64,000 nt of DNA from Cryomorpha sp963748925 (GTDB lineage Bacteria; Bacteroidota; Bacteroidia; Flavobacteriales_D; Cryomorphaceae), in contig CAVVKG010000001.1 in assembly GCA_963748925.1 (NCBI GenBank), positions 248,001 through 312,000 of the forward strand. The letters are read 5' to 3'. Below the pieces are notes generated by a model, which ran no database searches, was not told the DNA's origin, and saw only the letters and a list, made by a program, of their open reading frames with translations. The position numbers and the translations under genes are program-made. Each line of letters opens with the position of its first letter. Position 1 is the first letter of the stretch. Shown piece by piece: positions 17,689 to 28,900 of the stretch.

Positions 17689-17691
17689 GTT

Positions 17692-17817
17692 ATGCAGGAA
17701 ACAATTGTATTCATCCTCTTTTTTATCATTATTGCTTACGGTTTGTATAAGCTTTTTGCGAAGCCTGCCGGCAATGGATGCGCCTCATGCGAGTTTAATG
17801 ATGAGAAGAGTAAATAG
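17692..17817 (+). CDS. FeoB-associated Cys-rich membrane protein
   Basis: A 41-codon gene starting 3 bases after the feoB stop. It encodes one hydrophobic helix (IVFILFFIIIAYGLYKLF) followed by a short tail with the paired cysteines CASC. This layout (one helix, then a CxxC-type tail, immediately after feoB) is that of the FeoB-associated Cys-rich membrane protein family (PF12669). It may take part in Fe(II) handling at the FeoB pore, but its mechanism is not known. Confidence 0.88.
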   Translation: MQETIVFILFFIIIAYGLYKLFAKPAGNGCASCEFNDEKSK

Positions 17818-17940
17818 CCTTTTTCATGTGAGGAGGAATATTCAATTTTAATTTTACTAAAACCATTCGGACTTAAATCTGTTGAGCTATCTGTTATCGT
17901 AATTTAACGTAACAATTACGAGCAGTTAATTTTCTAATAA

Positions 17941-19068
17941 ATGAAAAAGCGGTATAAAGTCCTGATTGCCATTTTGGCAATTTTAGTAATAGTGAGATTA
18001 GCATTACCCACTATCGTAAAGAACTATCTCAATGATCTTCTTGAAAATATTGAAGGGTATACAGGTCACGTGGAAGATGTAGATCTTGCTTTGTATCGAG
18101 GTGCATATAGAATAGATAGTCTTGCGATTTACAGCACTACACAAGATCTTGGTCGTCCATTTTTTGCAACAGATGCGATTGATTTATCTCTAAGCTGGAG
18201 TGATATTTTTAAGGGCAAAATCGTAGGAAAGGTTATTCTTGAACAACCACAATTGAATTTCGTAGCTGTTCAGAGCGAAGAAGATACAATGGCTACAGGT
18301 GAAAATGTGGATTGGACAGAGCAGATTAAATCACTTCTTCCAATTTCTATAAATCTTTTTCAGATTAAAAACGGTCGTGTTGAATATCTGGATGATTTTA
18401 GCGAACCTAAGGTTGACATTTATCTCAGGAGTATCAATTTCAGTGTAGAGAATATTCGGAATACGGACGATGATACAAATCCATTGCCTTCCCCTTATAG
18501 TCTTTCTGCTGTGAGTATTGGTGAGGGAAATTTGAATGCCACGGGAAAAGCAAATTTGCTGAAAGAACTCCCCGATTTTGACCTGGATTTGAAATTTGAG
18601 AAAGCCGACCTTACAGCTTTCAATGAATTTTTTAAGGCTTATGCCTGGTTTGATTTTGAGCGAGGTGATTTCAATCTATACTCTGAAATGGCTCTTGTTG
18701 ATAGCACTCTTGAAGGGTACGTAAAGCCTTTGCTTAACGATGTAAAGGTTCTAGACTGGAAGAATGAAGAAGAAGGTTTCTTTAATAAAGTTTATCAGGG
18801 GATTGTTGGCGGTGCCACTGAGGTATTAGAAAATCAAAGGGAAGATCAGACTGCAACTCGTGTTGAAATTTCAGGAACGATATCAAATAGCAGTGTTGGA
18901 GTTTTCTCATCAATAGTAGAGCTACTAAAGAATGCATTTATCAAACCTTTGCAAAAAGATTTGGAAAAACGGATTGTCGTAAGAGGCAGGAAAATAATAG
19001 ATGAAAATAAATCTGGCAAGATCGACAAACCCGGGAAGAAGAAAAAATCTAAAAAAGAGAAAGAATAG
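17941..19068 (+). CDS. AsmA/DUF748-like inner-membrane-anchored protein
   Basis: A 375-residue protein with one N-terminal membrane helix (VLIAILAILVIVRLALPTIV) and a periplasmic body resembling the AsmA-like/DUF748 family. The LALYRGAYRIDSLAIY strand, FATDAIDLSLSWSDIFKGKIVGKVILEQPQL and a later PLLNDVKVLDW segment fit that family. The C-terminus is strongly lysine-rich (KPGKKKKSKKEKE). Such proteins are linked to lipid transport between membranes, but this one has not been tied to a substrate. A second, larger protein of similar architecture lies at 47775-49373. Confidence 0.72.
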   Translation: MKKRYKVLIAILAILVIVRLALPTIVKNYLNDLLENIEGYTGHVEDVDLALYRGAYRIDSLAIYSTTQDLGRPFFATDAIDLSLSWSDIFKGKIVGKVILEQPQLNFVAVQSEEDTMATGENVDWTEQIKSLLPISINLFQIKNGRVEYLDDFSEPKVDIYLRSINFSVENIRNTDDDTNPLPSPYSLSAVSIGEGNLNATGKANLLKELPDFDLDLKFEKADLTAFNEFFKAYAWFDFERGDFNLYSEMALVDSTLEGYVKPLLNDVKVLDWKNEEEGFFNKVYQGIVGGATEVLENQREDQTATRVEISGTISNSSVGVFSSIVELLKNAFIKPLQKDLEKRIVVRGRKIIDENKSGKIDKPGKKKKSKKEKE

Positions 19069-19069
19069 A

Positions 19070-19094
19070 TTATCGCTTTTTAAGCGATAACTTT
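19070..19094 (+). terminator. Hairpin terminator after the DUF748-like gene
   Basis: A perfect 9-bp stem, TTATCGCTT (19070-19078) with AAGCGATAA (19082-19090), with a TTT loop and CTTTT after it, directly behind the stop codon. The T tract is short. Confidence 0.6.
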
Positions 19095-19276
19095 TCAGAC
19101 CAACTTTTCTGAAGTTGAAGTGTCATTTCGAAAGGTTGATTTAATGCTTTTCACCTTTCTAAAGCTTTACCGGCAGATTCAAATCTTGCTCTGTTATTTG
19201 CAAAGTTTCTCATCACTATAATTGAGTGCAATGTGCAAAAAGAGCAATCTAGAACACATAGCCTGTCTATAAAATC

Positions 19277-19284
19277 TATCTTTG
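19277..19284 (+). promoter_or_regulatory. Probable -7 box of the pyrophosphatase gene
   Basis: TATCTTTG matches TAnnTTTG, 21 bases before the ATG at 19305. No TTG at the expected -33 spacing. Confidence 0.5.
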
Positions 19285-19304
19285 TACCCTAAAAACAGAA
19301 TACA

Positions 19305-19838
19305 ATGTCTACACCTTTTAGCCCCTGGCATAATGTTAGTCCCGAATTTTCAGAAAATGAAGTAACGGGAATTATCGAAATCCCAAAAGGTACCAGAGCC
19401 AAATACGAACTGGATAAGGAATCAGGTCTTCTAAAATTAGACAGAGTACTTTTTGCATCTATGTACTATCCCGCTAATTATGGGTTTATTCCCAAAAGCT
19501 ATTGTGAAGATAATGACCCTTTGGACATTTTGATTTTGTCACAGGTTGATGTGGTGCCCTTATGTCTTGTGCGAGCAAAGGTTATAGGTGTGATGCAAAT
19601 GCTGGACCAGGGCGAGGCAGATGATAAAATTATTGCTGTTTGTTCCGGAGATCCAAGTGTAAACCACATTAATGATATTTCAGAATTGCCGCCTCATTTC
19701 ATTTCTGAGTTGAGGTCATTCTTTGAAGATTACAAGAAACTTGAAAATAAATCAGTCGTTGTAGAAGATTTCGGTGGGAGAGAGGCAGCTCTTAAGATTA
19801 TTCAGGAGAGTTTCGAACTCTATCAAAAAACATTTTAG
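19305..19838 (+). CDS. ppa: Inorganic pyrophosphatase, family I
   Basis: A 177-residue soluble enzyme that hydrolyses pyrophosphate to phosphate, pulling nucleic-acid and protein synthesis forward. The family signature DNDPLDILIL (from residue 69) supplies the metal-binding aspartates. The upstream GIIEIPKGTRAKYELDKESG and YYPANYGFIP segments and the later DQGEADDKIIAV are all typical. Length matches bacterial PPases. It is a single-gene unit between two terminators. Confidence 0.96.
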   Translation: MSTPFSPWHNVSPEFSENEVTGIIEIPKGTRAKYELDKESGLLKLDRVLFASMYYPANYGFIPKSYCEDNDPLDILILSQVDVVPLCLVRAKVIGVMQMLDQGEADDKIIAVCSGDPSVNHINDISELPPHFISELRSFFEDYKKLENKSVVVEDFGGREAALKIIQESFELYQKTF

Positions 19839-20155
19839 CATTAATATTTCTTTGGCTTTGAGTTGGCATATCATCAGTATGTTAGAAAACTACGATAATC
19901 TGATTGGATAAGATTAGACCTGATTAACTCTTTGCAAAAGCAGACCTTTTTTAGTCGTTCAAAGTGCTGTTAAATCTATGGGCCTCCCCGGCAATTGTTT
20001 TCACACCAACTGAGAGCTTCCTCCTATACAGTGACGCATGCTTCTTTATTGGCTTTCTCTATAAACAACCCACTTGATCGTTTAAAGGTCCCTAAATAAA
20101 AAAAGGAGTTACCGTTATGGCAACTCCTTTTAGATTAATAATTGAAATTAGATTT
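19839..20155 (+). other. Intergenic region between ppa and the giant surface-protein locus
   Basis: About 320 bases between convergent genes. No coding frame of note. Its right end holds the terminator of the leftward giant locus (20101-20131); the rest shows nothing recognisable. Confidence 0.6.
20101..20131 (-). terminator. Rho-independent terminator of the giant locus
   Basis: AAAAGGAGTT (20101-20110) pairs with AACTCCTTTT (20122-20131); read leftward the hairpin is followed by a T run (A run at 20097-20104 on the plus strand). It lies 25 bases beyond the stop codon at 20156. Confidence 0.85.
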
Positions 20156-20824
20156 CTACTCCGGAGAAGTTCCTGGCGCAGGTGCTGTAAATTGAGCGCC
20201 CGACATTCCCAAACGACTCGTAACAATAGATATGTCTACAACATTGACCACACCGTCACAATTGAGGTCTTTCAGGTAATTGTATGTAATATCTCCTGAT
20301 TGAGTTCCGAAGATGCTGATTACAGATGAAATATCAACAATGTTAATTGCATTGTTATTGTTCACATCTCCCAGCACTACCGGATCTGTAACAAGATTGT
20401 TCATACCTGCAACCAGTTGAACATCTTCACTTAGAACTGCGAGTCCTCCTTCTACCTTAAATAAGATATCGTATGTTCCTGCCGGACAAGGATTAGTCAA
20501 ACTGAATGATCCATCCTCGTTGAGTGTTTCAACTGACGTGGAAATTACTGGGTTTCCATTTTGGTCATATGACCTCATCTGAATCGTTACATCACGAGGT
20601 CCACAACCGTTATTCCAATTGTCGATTGTGCTCGTTACAAGAGCATTTACGACTGGTGTACCAACGCAGTTACATTCTCCGTCAAGTGCATCATTCTCGG
20701 TATTAGGATCTCCATCATCACAAGGATCACCTACAGCACAAGCACTCTCACAACTTACTTCTAAAGTGTAAGCCCCTTTGTTTGTGCTGAAGACCGTTAC
20801 ATATATAGTATACTCAACTACGGT
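20156..20824 (-). CDS. Giant surface protein, C-terminal fragment with dockerin-like end
   Basis: The frame is open from just after a TGA at 20825-20827; the first ATG is at 20578, but homologous sequence starts upstream (VEYTIYVTVFSTNKGAYTLE), so that ATG is internal. A Cys-rich unit follows (GDPCDDGDPNTENDALDGEC), then a carboxypeptidase-regulatory-like beta domain (LNEDGSFSLTNPCPAGTYDI). The last ~70 residues form two EF-hand-like dockerin repeats: GDVNNNNAINIVDISSVISI and DLNCDGVVNVVDISIVTSRL. The protein ends APAPGTSPE. The same C-terminal layout occurs in the protein at 50930-53548, so it is a real shared module, perhaps for attachment or export. Confidence 0.75.
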   Translation of the reverse strand, partial: TVVEYTIYVTVFSTNKGAYTLEVSCESACAVGDPCDDGDPNTENDALDGECNCVGTPVVNALVTSTIDNWNNGCGPRDVTIQMRSYDQNGNPVISTSVETLNEDGSFSLTNPCPAGTYDILFKVEGGLAVLSEDVQLVAGMNNLVTDPVVLGDVNNNNAINIVDISSVISIFGTQSGDITYNYLKDLNCDGVVNVVDISIVTSRLGMSGAQFTAPAPGTSPE

Positions 20825-21121
20825 TCAGCTATCAATGTGATTGACGATGTTGTTCCGTTCCTCCATCGTCATTACCAGCAAGGCATAGTAAATATCCACA
20901 TTCACCAGTGTAGACAATAATTTGGTATCATAGGATGATAACGACAGGTCAAATGTGACAGTAGTGGCAACATCAGAAATGAAGCTATACCACACACCTC
21001 CATTAGTAGCGGAAGGTGCTGATGTTCCGCAATAGGACTGCGTTGGAATTAGATGTAGCCAAGGCGGTGGAGCCAGATTATGTTCCACCACAGCTAGCAT
21101 TGATTGACTCGGAGCAATCAT
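20825..21121 (-). CDS. Giant surface protein, broken PPC-like fragment
   Basis: Only the middle of this frame is protein-like: QSYCGTSAPSATNGGVWYSF and LSLSSYDTKL, part of a PPC-like domain also present at about 23,400-23,750. Its first ~30 and last ~25 residues are out of frame. The expected continuation VYTGECGYLLCLAGNDDGG sits in a second frame and TSSITLIAEP in the third. Each step fits one lost base, three within about 130 bases. It is not an independent gene. Confidence 0.5.
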   Translation of the reverse strand: MIAPSQSMLAVVEHNLAPPPWLHLIPTQSYCGTSAPSATNGGVWYSFISDVATTVTFDLSLSSYDTKLLSTLVNVDIYYALLVMTMEERNNIVNHIDS

Positions 21122-22901
21122 TATTTATAGGCGGCACAGTGCAAGTCAATGAAACTGTCAACGATGTTCCTGAACTAAAGTAAGGACGGACTCTGAAATA
21201 ATATGTTCCTGCTTCATTAACGGTGAACGACTCAGGCGAATCTTTACATACACCAACTTCAATAAGTGTTTCACAATCGTCACCAGAATAAAGTGAAACA
21301 ACAACATCTGTAGACGATGTTTCGGCAATGATATAACTATTTGCTCCATCAGTAGTGAAAGAGTACCATACATCACCGATTCCACTTCCTCCACATGCAT
21401 CGTCAATAGATTGTGTGGCTCCTACAAATGATTGGCTCAATAATTCTGTGCCACATTCTATTGCAATCGCTCCCGCACACTCATCATTTACAGGTGCAGG
21501 TGGTGGGCAAGTAAAGCTTGCTGAGCCGCTAACTGCGCAATCTTGGAAATCTACGTTAGATGCAGTGAAAGCCACTGTCGTACCAGATGCGAATCCTGTG
21601 AAGGTAAAGGATCCGACTGATGCAATTGTTGTTTCTGTATCATTCACATCATTAGAAATCAGATAGCTTCCTGCTGTTCCATCCTGGCTCAGACTGACCT
21701 CCACATCAAATGTTCCGTCACCATTTTCACAGAATTCTGTAACGCTGGTGTTAAGAGAAGTTGGAGCACTGCAGAGAGGAATTTCCGCACAGTCAATATC
21801 AATCGCAATATCTCCGGTAACAGTGCTTCCTGAATTATAGCGTGCAATGTATACGTAGTATGTTTCACCGGGTATAGAATTCGCAATCAGATGGGTTTCG
21901 GCACCAAAAGATGCATCATCGCATACAATATTGATTAGTTCTTCACACGAGCTGCGATTGATTGACATTTTATGATCAAAACTAGCTGTAGAATTTACTG
22001 TTATGTCGCCACCCGTTCCTGCAAATGTAAACCAAAGACCATTATTGCCTATAGAACAAGATGTTGTATTGATCGCAGTTGAACCTACTGAAGAATAAGT
22101 TGTAGGTTCGGAATTACAATCTACAGTTATAGCAGTTTCACAAGTGCTTCCCGCAATCGGTAATATACCTTCACATTCACAATTTGTTCCGATTACATCA
22201 TTTGAAGTATTCGGATCACCATCATCACAGGTGTCACCAAAATTCAATTGTTCTTCAGGACAGTCGAAAGTAGGTACGCTGCAGCTTAAGCTGATGGTAA
22301 AGTTTCCTTCTCCGGTATATCGATAAACACGTAAATAATAGGTGCCGACCTCTAAGACCCCTGTTTCTAATTCTTCAGGTGCAGCAGTAATAGTATTATC
22401 TGCACAATCCAGATAGCTCAGTGCCTCACATGTTCCATTGTAGATTGAGAGCACTGCGTCAAATCCAGCACCAATGCCTTCAGTTGCAATTGTGTAAGAA
22501 GAAATACCATCGGCTTCGAGAGAAAACCATACATCTTCTACAGGAGCCGAAGCAGTAAATCCTCCACAAAGAACGGGATCTAAAGACTGAGTTGCAGAAA
22601 CGGTGGAGGCATCGACGGTCTCGTTGCAAACCAGTTCAATTGCACCAATACACTCGTCGTTGCTAAGAACCGGTGTTCCTGCGCAAATACAGTCTGTACC
22701 AATTACGTCATTTGAAGTATTCGGATCACCATCATCACAAGCATCACCAAAGTTAACTTGGTCAGTAGGACAATCAAAAACTATTGGAGCACACGTTAAT
22801 GATACACCATAAGTAGTAGCTGTTCCCCAAGGTCTGATACGGAAGTAATAAGTTCCGGCATCAGTAACCGTAAAGTTTTCGCCGAATGTCAACGCAACCA
22901 A
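21078..22901 (-). CDS. Giant surface protein, PPC-like domain fragment
   Basis: 607 residues lacking a plausible start: the leading TTG lies inside a domain whose first half is at the end of the neighbouring frame (break near 22880). It contains PPC-like beta domains of about 120 residues (for example DVWFSLEADGISSYTIATEG, TYYLRVYRYTGEGNFTISLS and DVWYSFTTDGANSYIIAE), each preceded by a Cys-rich linker with GDPNTSNDVIGT. One Ig-like segment (SLNTSVTEFCENGDGTFDVE) is also present. It ends at an in-frame TAA just after NASCGGT, although homologous sequence (SGSTALATSNSNA) continues in the same frame behind it. Confidence 0.65.
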   Translation of the reverse strand: MVALTFGENFTVTDAGTYYFRIRPWGTATTYGVSLTCAPIVFDCPTDQVNFGDACDDGDPNTSNDVIGTDCICAGTPVLSNDECIGAIELVCNETVDASTVSATQSLDPVLCGGFTASAPVEDVWFSLEADGISSYTIATEGIGAGFDAVLSIYNGTCEALSYLDCADNTITAAPEELETGVLEVGTYYLRVYRYTGEGNFTISLSCSVPTFDCPEEQLNFGDTCDDGDPNTSNDVIGTNCECEGILPIAGSTCETAITVDCNSEPTTYSSVGSTAINTTSCSIGNNGLWFTFAGTGGDITVNSTASFDHKMSINRSSCEELINIVCDDASFGAETHLIANSIPGETYYVYIARYNSGSTVTGDIAIDIDCAEIPLCSAPTSLNTSVTEFCENGDGTFDVEVSLSQDGTAGSYLISNDVNDTETTIASVGSFTFTGFASGTTVAFTASNVDFQDCAVSGSASFTCPPPAPVNDECAGAIAIECGTELLSQSFVGATQSIDDACGGSGIGDVWYSFTTDGANSYIIAETSSTDVVVSLYSGDDCETLIEVGVCKDSPESFTVNEAGTYYFRVRPYFSSGTSLTVSLTCTVPPINNDCSESINASCGGT

Positions 22902-25900
22902 ATACGGGTGTTAAGTTAGCACATTCATCACCTGACCAAAGGTCTACTACTACATCTGTTTCAGTTTCAGCAACTGTAACTTCTTGAGTACCGTCGGTAA
23001 CAAAAGTGTACCATACATCCGCTATACCAGATCCAGAACAAGCATCATCGAATGATTGAGTTGCACCGACGAAGGATTGACCACTTAGGTTATCACCACA
23101 TTCCAGAAGTGTGGCAGTGCATGCCTCATCGTTTTCTGGTGCTACAATTGGAGTACCAGCACACTCACAGTCCGCTCCAATTAAATCATCTGTTGTTGTA
23201 GGGTCTTCATCATCACAAGAATCTCCAAAATTAACTAAGAGATCAACACAGTCAAATAGAGTGCCTGAACAGCCGCAGTCCGCACCTATCTCATCATCAT
23301 ATGTTGTAGGATCTCCATCATCGCAAGCATCACCGATATTCGCAAGTGCTTCTTGACAATCGTACTCAACGCAAGTTATTGCGAGAGCAAACTCTCCAGT
23401 CGCACCGCTAAATCCATTAACAAAGATGAAGTATTCAGCATTTAGAACAGCATCAAATGTGAGCTGAGAATTATTTCCAAGAACACATGCATTGGAATTA
23501 TCATCATTGCCTGTAACACATAATAACTCATCACACAGACCTGAATAAACATTCAATTTAGTATCATAACTTGATCCACACAAACTTACAGTTGTTTGGG
23601 CTCCGGTACCGATTATTGAATACCAAACTCCAGGAGCACCAGGTGTTGTGCCACAAAATACTGTGGGTTCACCGTCTGATGTTGCAAATTCTGTTGATCC
23701 AGTCACAGCATCAGCACATTCTAGTCTAATTGCATCACAGGTAAGATCGTTCACAGGTACAATACTTTCGCCTGCACAATTACAATCTTCACCGATTACA
23801 TCATTAATAGTAGAATCATCTCCATCATCACAGGCATCACCAATATTGGCTTCCAACGCAGGACAATCGAATACTTCTGTACCAACGCATCCACAATCTA
23901 TAGTTACGACATCATTTTCAGTATTGGCCATTCCATCATCACAGGCATCACCAATATTGGCTTCCAGCGCAGGACAATCGAATACTTCTGTACCAACGCA
24001 TCCACAATCTATAGTTACGACATCATTTTCAGTATTGGCCATTCCATCATCACAGGCATCACCAATATTGGCTTCCAGCGCAGGACAATCGAATACTTCT
24101 GTACCAATGCATCCACAATCTATAGTTACGACATCATTTTCAGTATTGGCCATTCCATCATCGCAGGCATCACCAATATTGGCTTCCAGCGCAGGACAAT
24201 CGAATACTTCTGTACCAACGCATCCACAATCTATAGTTACGACATCATTTTCAGTATTGGCCATTCCATCATCACAAGCATCACCAATATTGGCCTGGAG
24301 CTCAGGACAATCATAAACTATTGAGCAATCTTCAACTGTCACGGTAACGGTCGCAGTATTAGAACAGCTACCAGAAGTGATAGTAACTGAATAATCAGTT
24401 GACTCACCCGGACTAACTACGATTGATTGTGTAGTAGCACCGGTCGACCATTCATAAGAATATGAGCCTGTATTAGGAAGTGCCACAGCGAATAATTCTA
24501 CAGATTCTCCTTCACATATTGTTAAGCAAGAAGGAATATCACCAAGCTGAGGTCCGAATGGAAGAGTTAGATTGAAGTCTAAATGACCTGAATTCTGGGT
24601 AAAGGCTGGTCCATTTGTTGGATTGCTTACAATCTCAACATTCAACCACCCACTAGCCCCATACACATTCATATCGTTCTCATTGGCGCCTGTTCCTATT
24701 TGGAATGAAGGACCCATTCTACTGAGGTTCACTACTGCTCCTGCAAGATCACCAGTACCGATTAAGGTACCTGTGGTAGAAGTGTAATAATACCAGTCTG
24801 TGTTATCAACATCCTCGCTACATGGACCGCCAGTTTCTTTTGGAGATCCGGCAGGGGCGGTATATGTTCTTCCACCAAACACAACATTAAAGTCAAAGCT
24901 TAAATTAGGATCTTCATTGTTTACAAATGAACCTGTAAAGAATGCAGAACCACTTGGGTTTTCTACAAAGCTACCATCTACAATAGACCAGTGTGGGTTC
25001 ACATTATATGCACTCAGTAAGTTGTTTGTCCAGAAAGCATATCCAAATGAATAACATCCGGTTACATTAGTTACTGAACCGTCACCTTCAAATAATTGAG
25101 TTGGATCAAAGTCGCACACAATATCAACAAGTGGTGTTATAGATGGCTCAATAATTACTTCACATTCGCCTTCACAGCCGTTAGCGTCGGTAACCATAAC
25201 AGAGTAGGTACCTGAACTAAGTTCGGATATAGTAGCTGTCGTTCCTCCATTTGACCATAGGTAAGTGTAAGGAGAAGCACCACCACTTGGTGTTGCTGTA
25301 GCCGAGGCTAATTCCCCACAAGGTCCTTCATCAATCGAACAATTAACTGTAAGAGCCGGTTCATTTGCAATTTCTACTTCACATGAAGCATTACAACCAT
25401 TGGCATCAGTAACAGTAACAGTATATGTTCCATCTGTAAGTTCGGAGATATCAACAGTTGTTTCATCATTGCTCCATGCGTAGGTATAAGGGCCGGTGCC
25501 ACTAAGTACACTAACAGTAGCAGAACCAAGAGTTCCACATTGTCCATTTTCAGAAGAGCAAAGAATCTCTGGAGCATCATTAACAGTAAGATCAATAGAA
25601 GCTTCTGCAGTACATCCATCTGAAGTAACAATAACAGTATATGTGGTTGACACGAGAGGCGATACTGTAATAGAAGCTGTTGTTTCACCACCCGGTGACC
25701 ACAGGTAAGTGTATGAACCGTTTCCTGCAAGAGCCGAAGCTACTAGAGTAGCAGATTCACCAGCACAAAGCACTGTACAATCAGGGACGTTAAAAAGGTT
25801 TGGTCCACCATTTAATGCGAAGTTAATGTCGCAGTGTCCGGAGTTCACATTTAGTAACCCACCCGTTGATGGTTGAGATAGTACTTCGAAATCAAGCCAA

Positions 25901-28900
25901 GCTGATGCACCATATTCGTTGGCGACATTCAAGTTAGCACCTGTTCCAATCTGGAACGCTTCACCAAAACGCGACACATGTACAACCGCACCTGCAAGGG
26001 CACCTTGTCCGATAAGCGTACCGTCTGTTTGAGTATAATAATACCAGTCAGTATTGTCGAGATCACCTACACACACATCGTTTTCTTTAGGAGAATTTGC
26101 AGGTGGTGTAAATGTTCTGCCAGAGAAAGTGATGGATGCTTCAAATACGAGGCTATTATCACTGTTGTTGGTATAAGTCGCTGTTAGTTGAGCTGTACCA
26201 CCGGGTCCTTCGACGAAAGATCCATTGGTTACTGACCATTGTTTTTCACTCGTATATGCATTTACAAGTGTATTCGACCAGAACGCATAAGGCCCGTTGG
26301 TACAATTAACTGTGTTTTCTACAGTCTGTGATCCGCCACCGTTGAGCACGAGTTGTTGATCATCTTCACAAAGAATGTCTACAAGAGGTTCAATGCTCGT
26401 ATCTACTTCCACACTGCAATCAGCTTGACAACCATTGGCATCAGTAACAACAACAGAGTATGTACCTGAACCAAGTCCGGATATAGTAGCCGTAGTACCT
26501 CCATTAGACCATAGGTAAATGTAAGGAGAAGCACCACCATTTGTAGAAACGGTAGCTGAGGCTGATTCACCACAAAGACCATCAGTTCCTTCACATTCGG
26601 CGGTAAGCGCTGGTTGATCAGCAATTGTCGCATTGCATGTAGCCATACAACCATTTTCATCGGTAACAACCACTGTATAGGTTCCAGCAGGAAGATTGAG
26701 AACAGAAGCTGTATTTCCTACAACTTCATTAGCGGCATTCGTCCATACGTAAGAGTAGTCGGAGTTATCGGTAACAGCCACCGATCCATTAACACCACAC
26801 ACCACGTCTGTAGCAGAACAAGCTATTTCCGGACCATCATTCACAGTTACAGTAACTTCAACAGTAGTAGAACAGTCTGTATCCAGATCGGTAACGGTTA
26901 CAGAATAATTAGTTGTTGAACCTGGGCTAACCGTTATAGAAGCTGTGTTTTCGCCAGTTGACCAAAGGAAAGCATAGTTTCCGGCTTCGGGAAGGGCAGT
27001 AGCAAAAAGCTCAACCGATTCACCCGCACAGATAGTCAGGCAAGAAGGCTCACCCGAAAGCTGTGGACCATTAGGCAATTCAATATTAAAGTCGCAGTGA
27101 CCAGTACCGGCATTAAAGGCAGGACCATTTATTGGGTTGCTTACAATTACTACGTTCAACCAACCGCTGGCACCATACACGATCATGTCATTTTCATTGG
27201 CCCCAGTTCCGATTTGGAAAGCAGGTCCGGAACGCGACACGTTCACTACCGCTCCGGCGAGGTCACCGGTACCGATTAGGGTACCAGTTGTCGAGGTGTA
27301 GTAATACCAGTCGGTATTATCCACATCGGCACTACAAGGTCCACCTGTTTCTTTAGGTGATCCGGCAGGTGGTGAATATGTTCTTCCACCAAATACCACA
27401 TTAAAGTCAAAGGAAAGATTAGAATCGTCATTGTTTACAAAAGAACCGGTAAAGATTGCAGAACCACTTAGGTTTTCAACAAAGCTTCCACCGACAATAG
27501 ACCAATGCGGATCAACACCGTAAGCATTAAGAAGCGAGCTGCTCCAGAAGGCGTAATCAAGGTTATTGCATCCGGTAGCATTAGCCACAGAGTTAGAACC
27601 GCCAAGAGAGAGTAGGGGATCTGCATCACAAGCGATATCAACAAGAGGAGCAGGAACAGAACCAATAGTCACCGAGCAAGTTGCGGTGCAACCGGCTTCG
27701 TCAGTAACAACTACGGTGTAGACACCCGCTTCAAGACCAGAGATCTCAGTCGTAGTTTCACCGGTAGACCATAAATAAGATATAACTCCTGTACCACCAG
27801 AAGCGGTAGCAGATGCTGTACCAGTGCTTTCGCCCAGACAAACAGCATCGCCTTCAGAGCATTCTACAGTAAGGTCAGGACCGTTTGCGATTGTTACATC
27901 ACACTCATCCGTACATCCATTGGCATCTGTTACCACAACAGAGTAAGTACCATCTGCAAGATTAGCGATGGCAGCAGAGGTTTCACCATTGCTCCATGCG
28001 TATGTGAAAGAACCTTCGTTTAAGACAGTAACCGAAGCCGAACCAAGTCCGCCACATTGTCCATCTTGAGAAGAACAAGCGATTTCCGGACCATTGTTTA
28101 CTATTACTTCTACCTCTGCAGTGTCAGAACATCCGTTGGCGTCAGTAACAGTAACCGAGTAAGTAGTATTAACAATAGGAGATACAGAAATAGAAGCTGT
28201 TGTTTCACCAGTAGCCCACTCGAAAGTGAATCCACCGCCGCCTCCAAAACCAGAGGCAAAGAGTTGTACAGATTCACCTGCACAAATGGTAAGACAAGAA
28301 GGAACATCAAGAAGGCCGGGGCCATTTGGAAGTTCAAAATTAAAGTCGCCACTTGCATTGTTATCATTAAGTGTAGGACCACTAGCCGGCTGGGAGAGTA
28401 CATTAAAGTACAGCCATCCGCTGGCACCATATACTGTTGGATCATTTAAGTGAGCTCCAACACCTACCTGGAATGCTTCTCCTTTTCTGGAAAGCTCAAC
28501 CACAGCACCAGCAAGATCGCTGGTACCAATAAGTAAGCCTGCAGTCTCAGTATAGTAATACCATTCCACATCGCTCACATCATTTACACAGTTTCCTTCT
28601 TTCGGAGACCCAGCAGGAGTAGTAAAAGTTTTACCAGAGAATACCACGTCCAGATCAAAGCTCCAGTTGGCATTAGCAACATTTGTTACTGTACCGGTAA
28701 GGGAAGCAGAACCATCTGCATATTCATCAAATAATCCATCGGTAATCGTCCAGTATTTGTTTCCTGAAAGCAGGTTACCAGAATAGAAAGTATAGTTTGG
28801 ATTGCCATTACAAGTAGGATCACTGTCATCGACACCCGATACACTTGAGTTTAGACCTACAATGTCTTCACAATCAATAGCAGCAATAGGTTGCGGGAAG

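Noticed and set aside
23761..24315. Regular 111-bp repeats considered as a CRISPR array or other non-coding array
   Set aside because: There are no variable spacers, the units are in frame at 37 codons, and they lie inside a long open frame.
23648..24316. A 222-codon rightward open frame antisense to the Cys-rich repeats
   Set aside because: It simply mirrors the 111-bp repeat on the other strand; the leftward frame has the cysteine pattern and continues into known modules.
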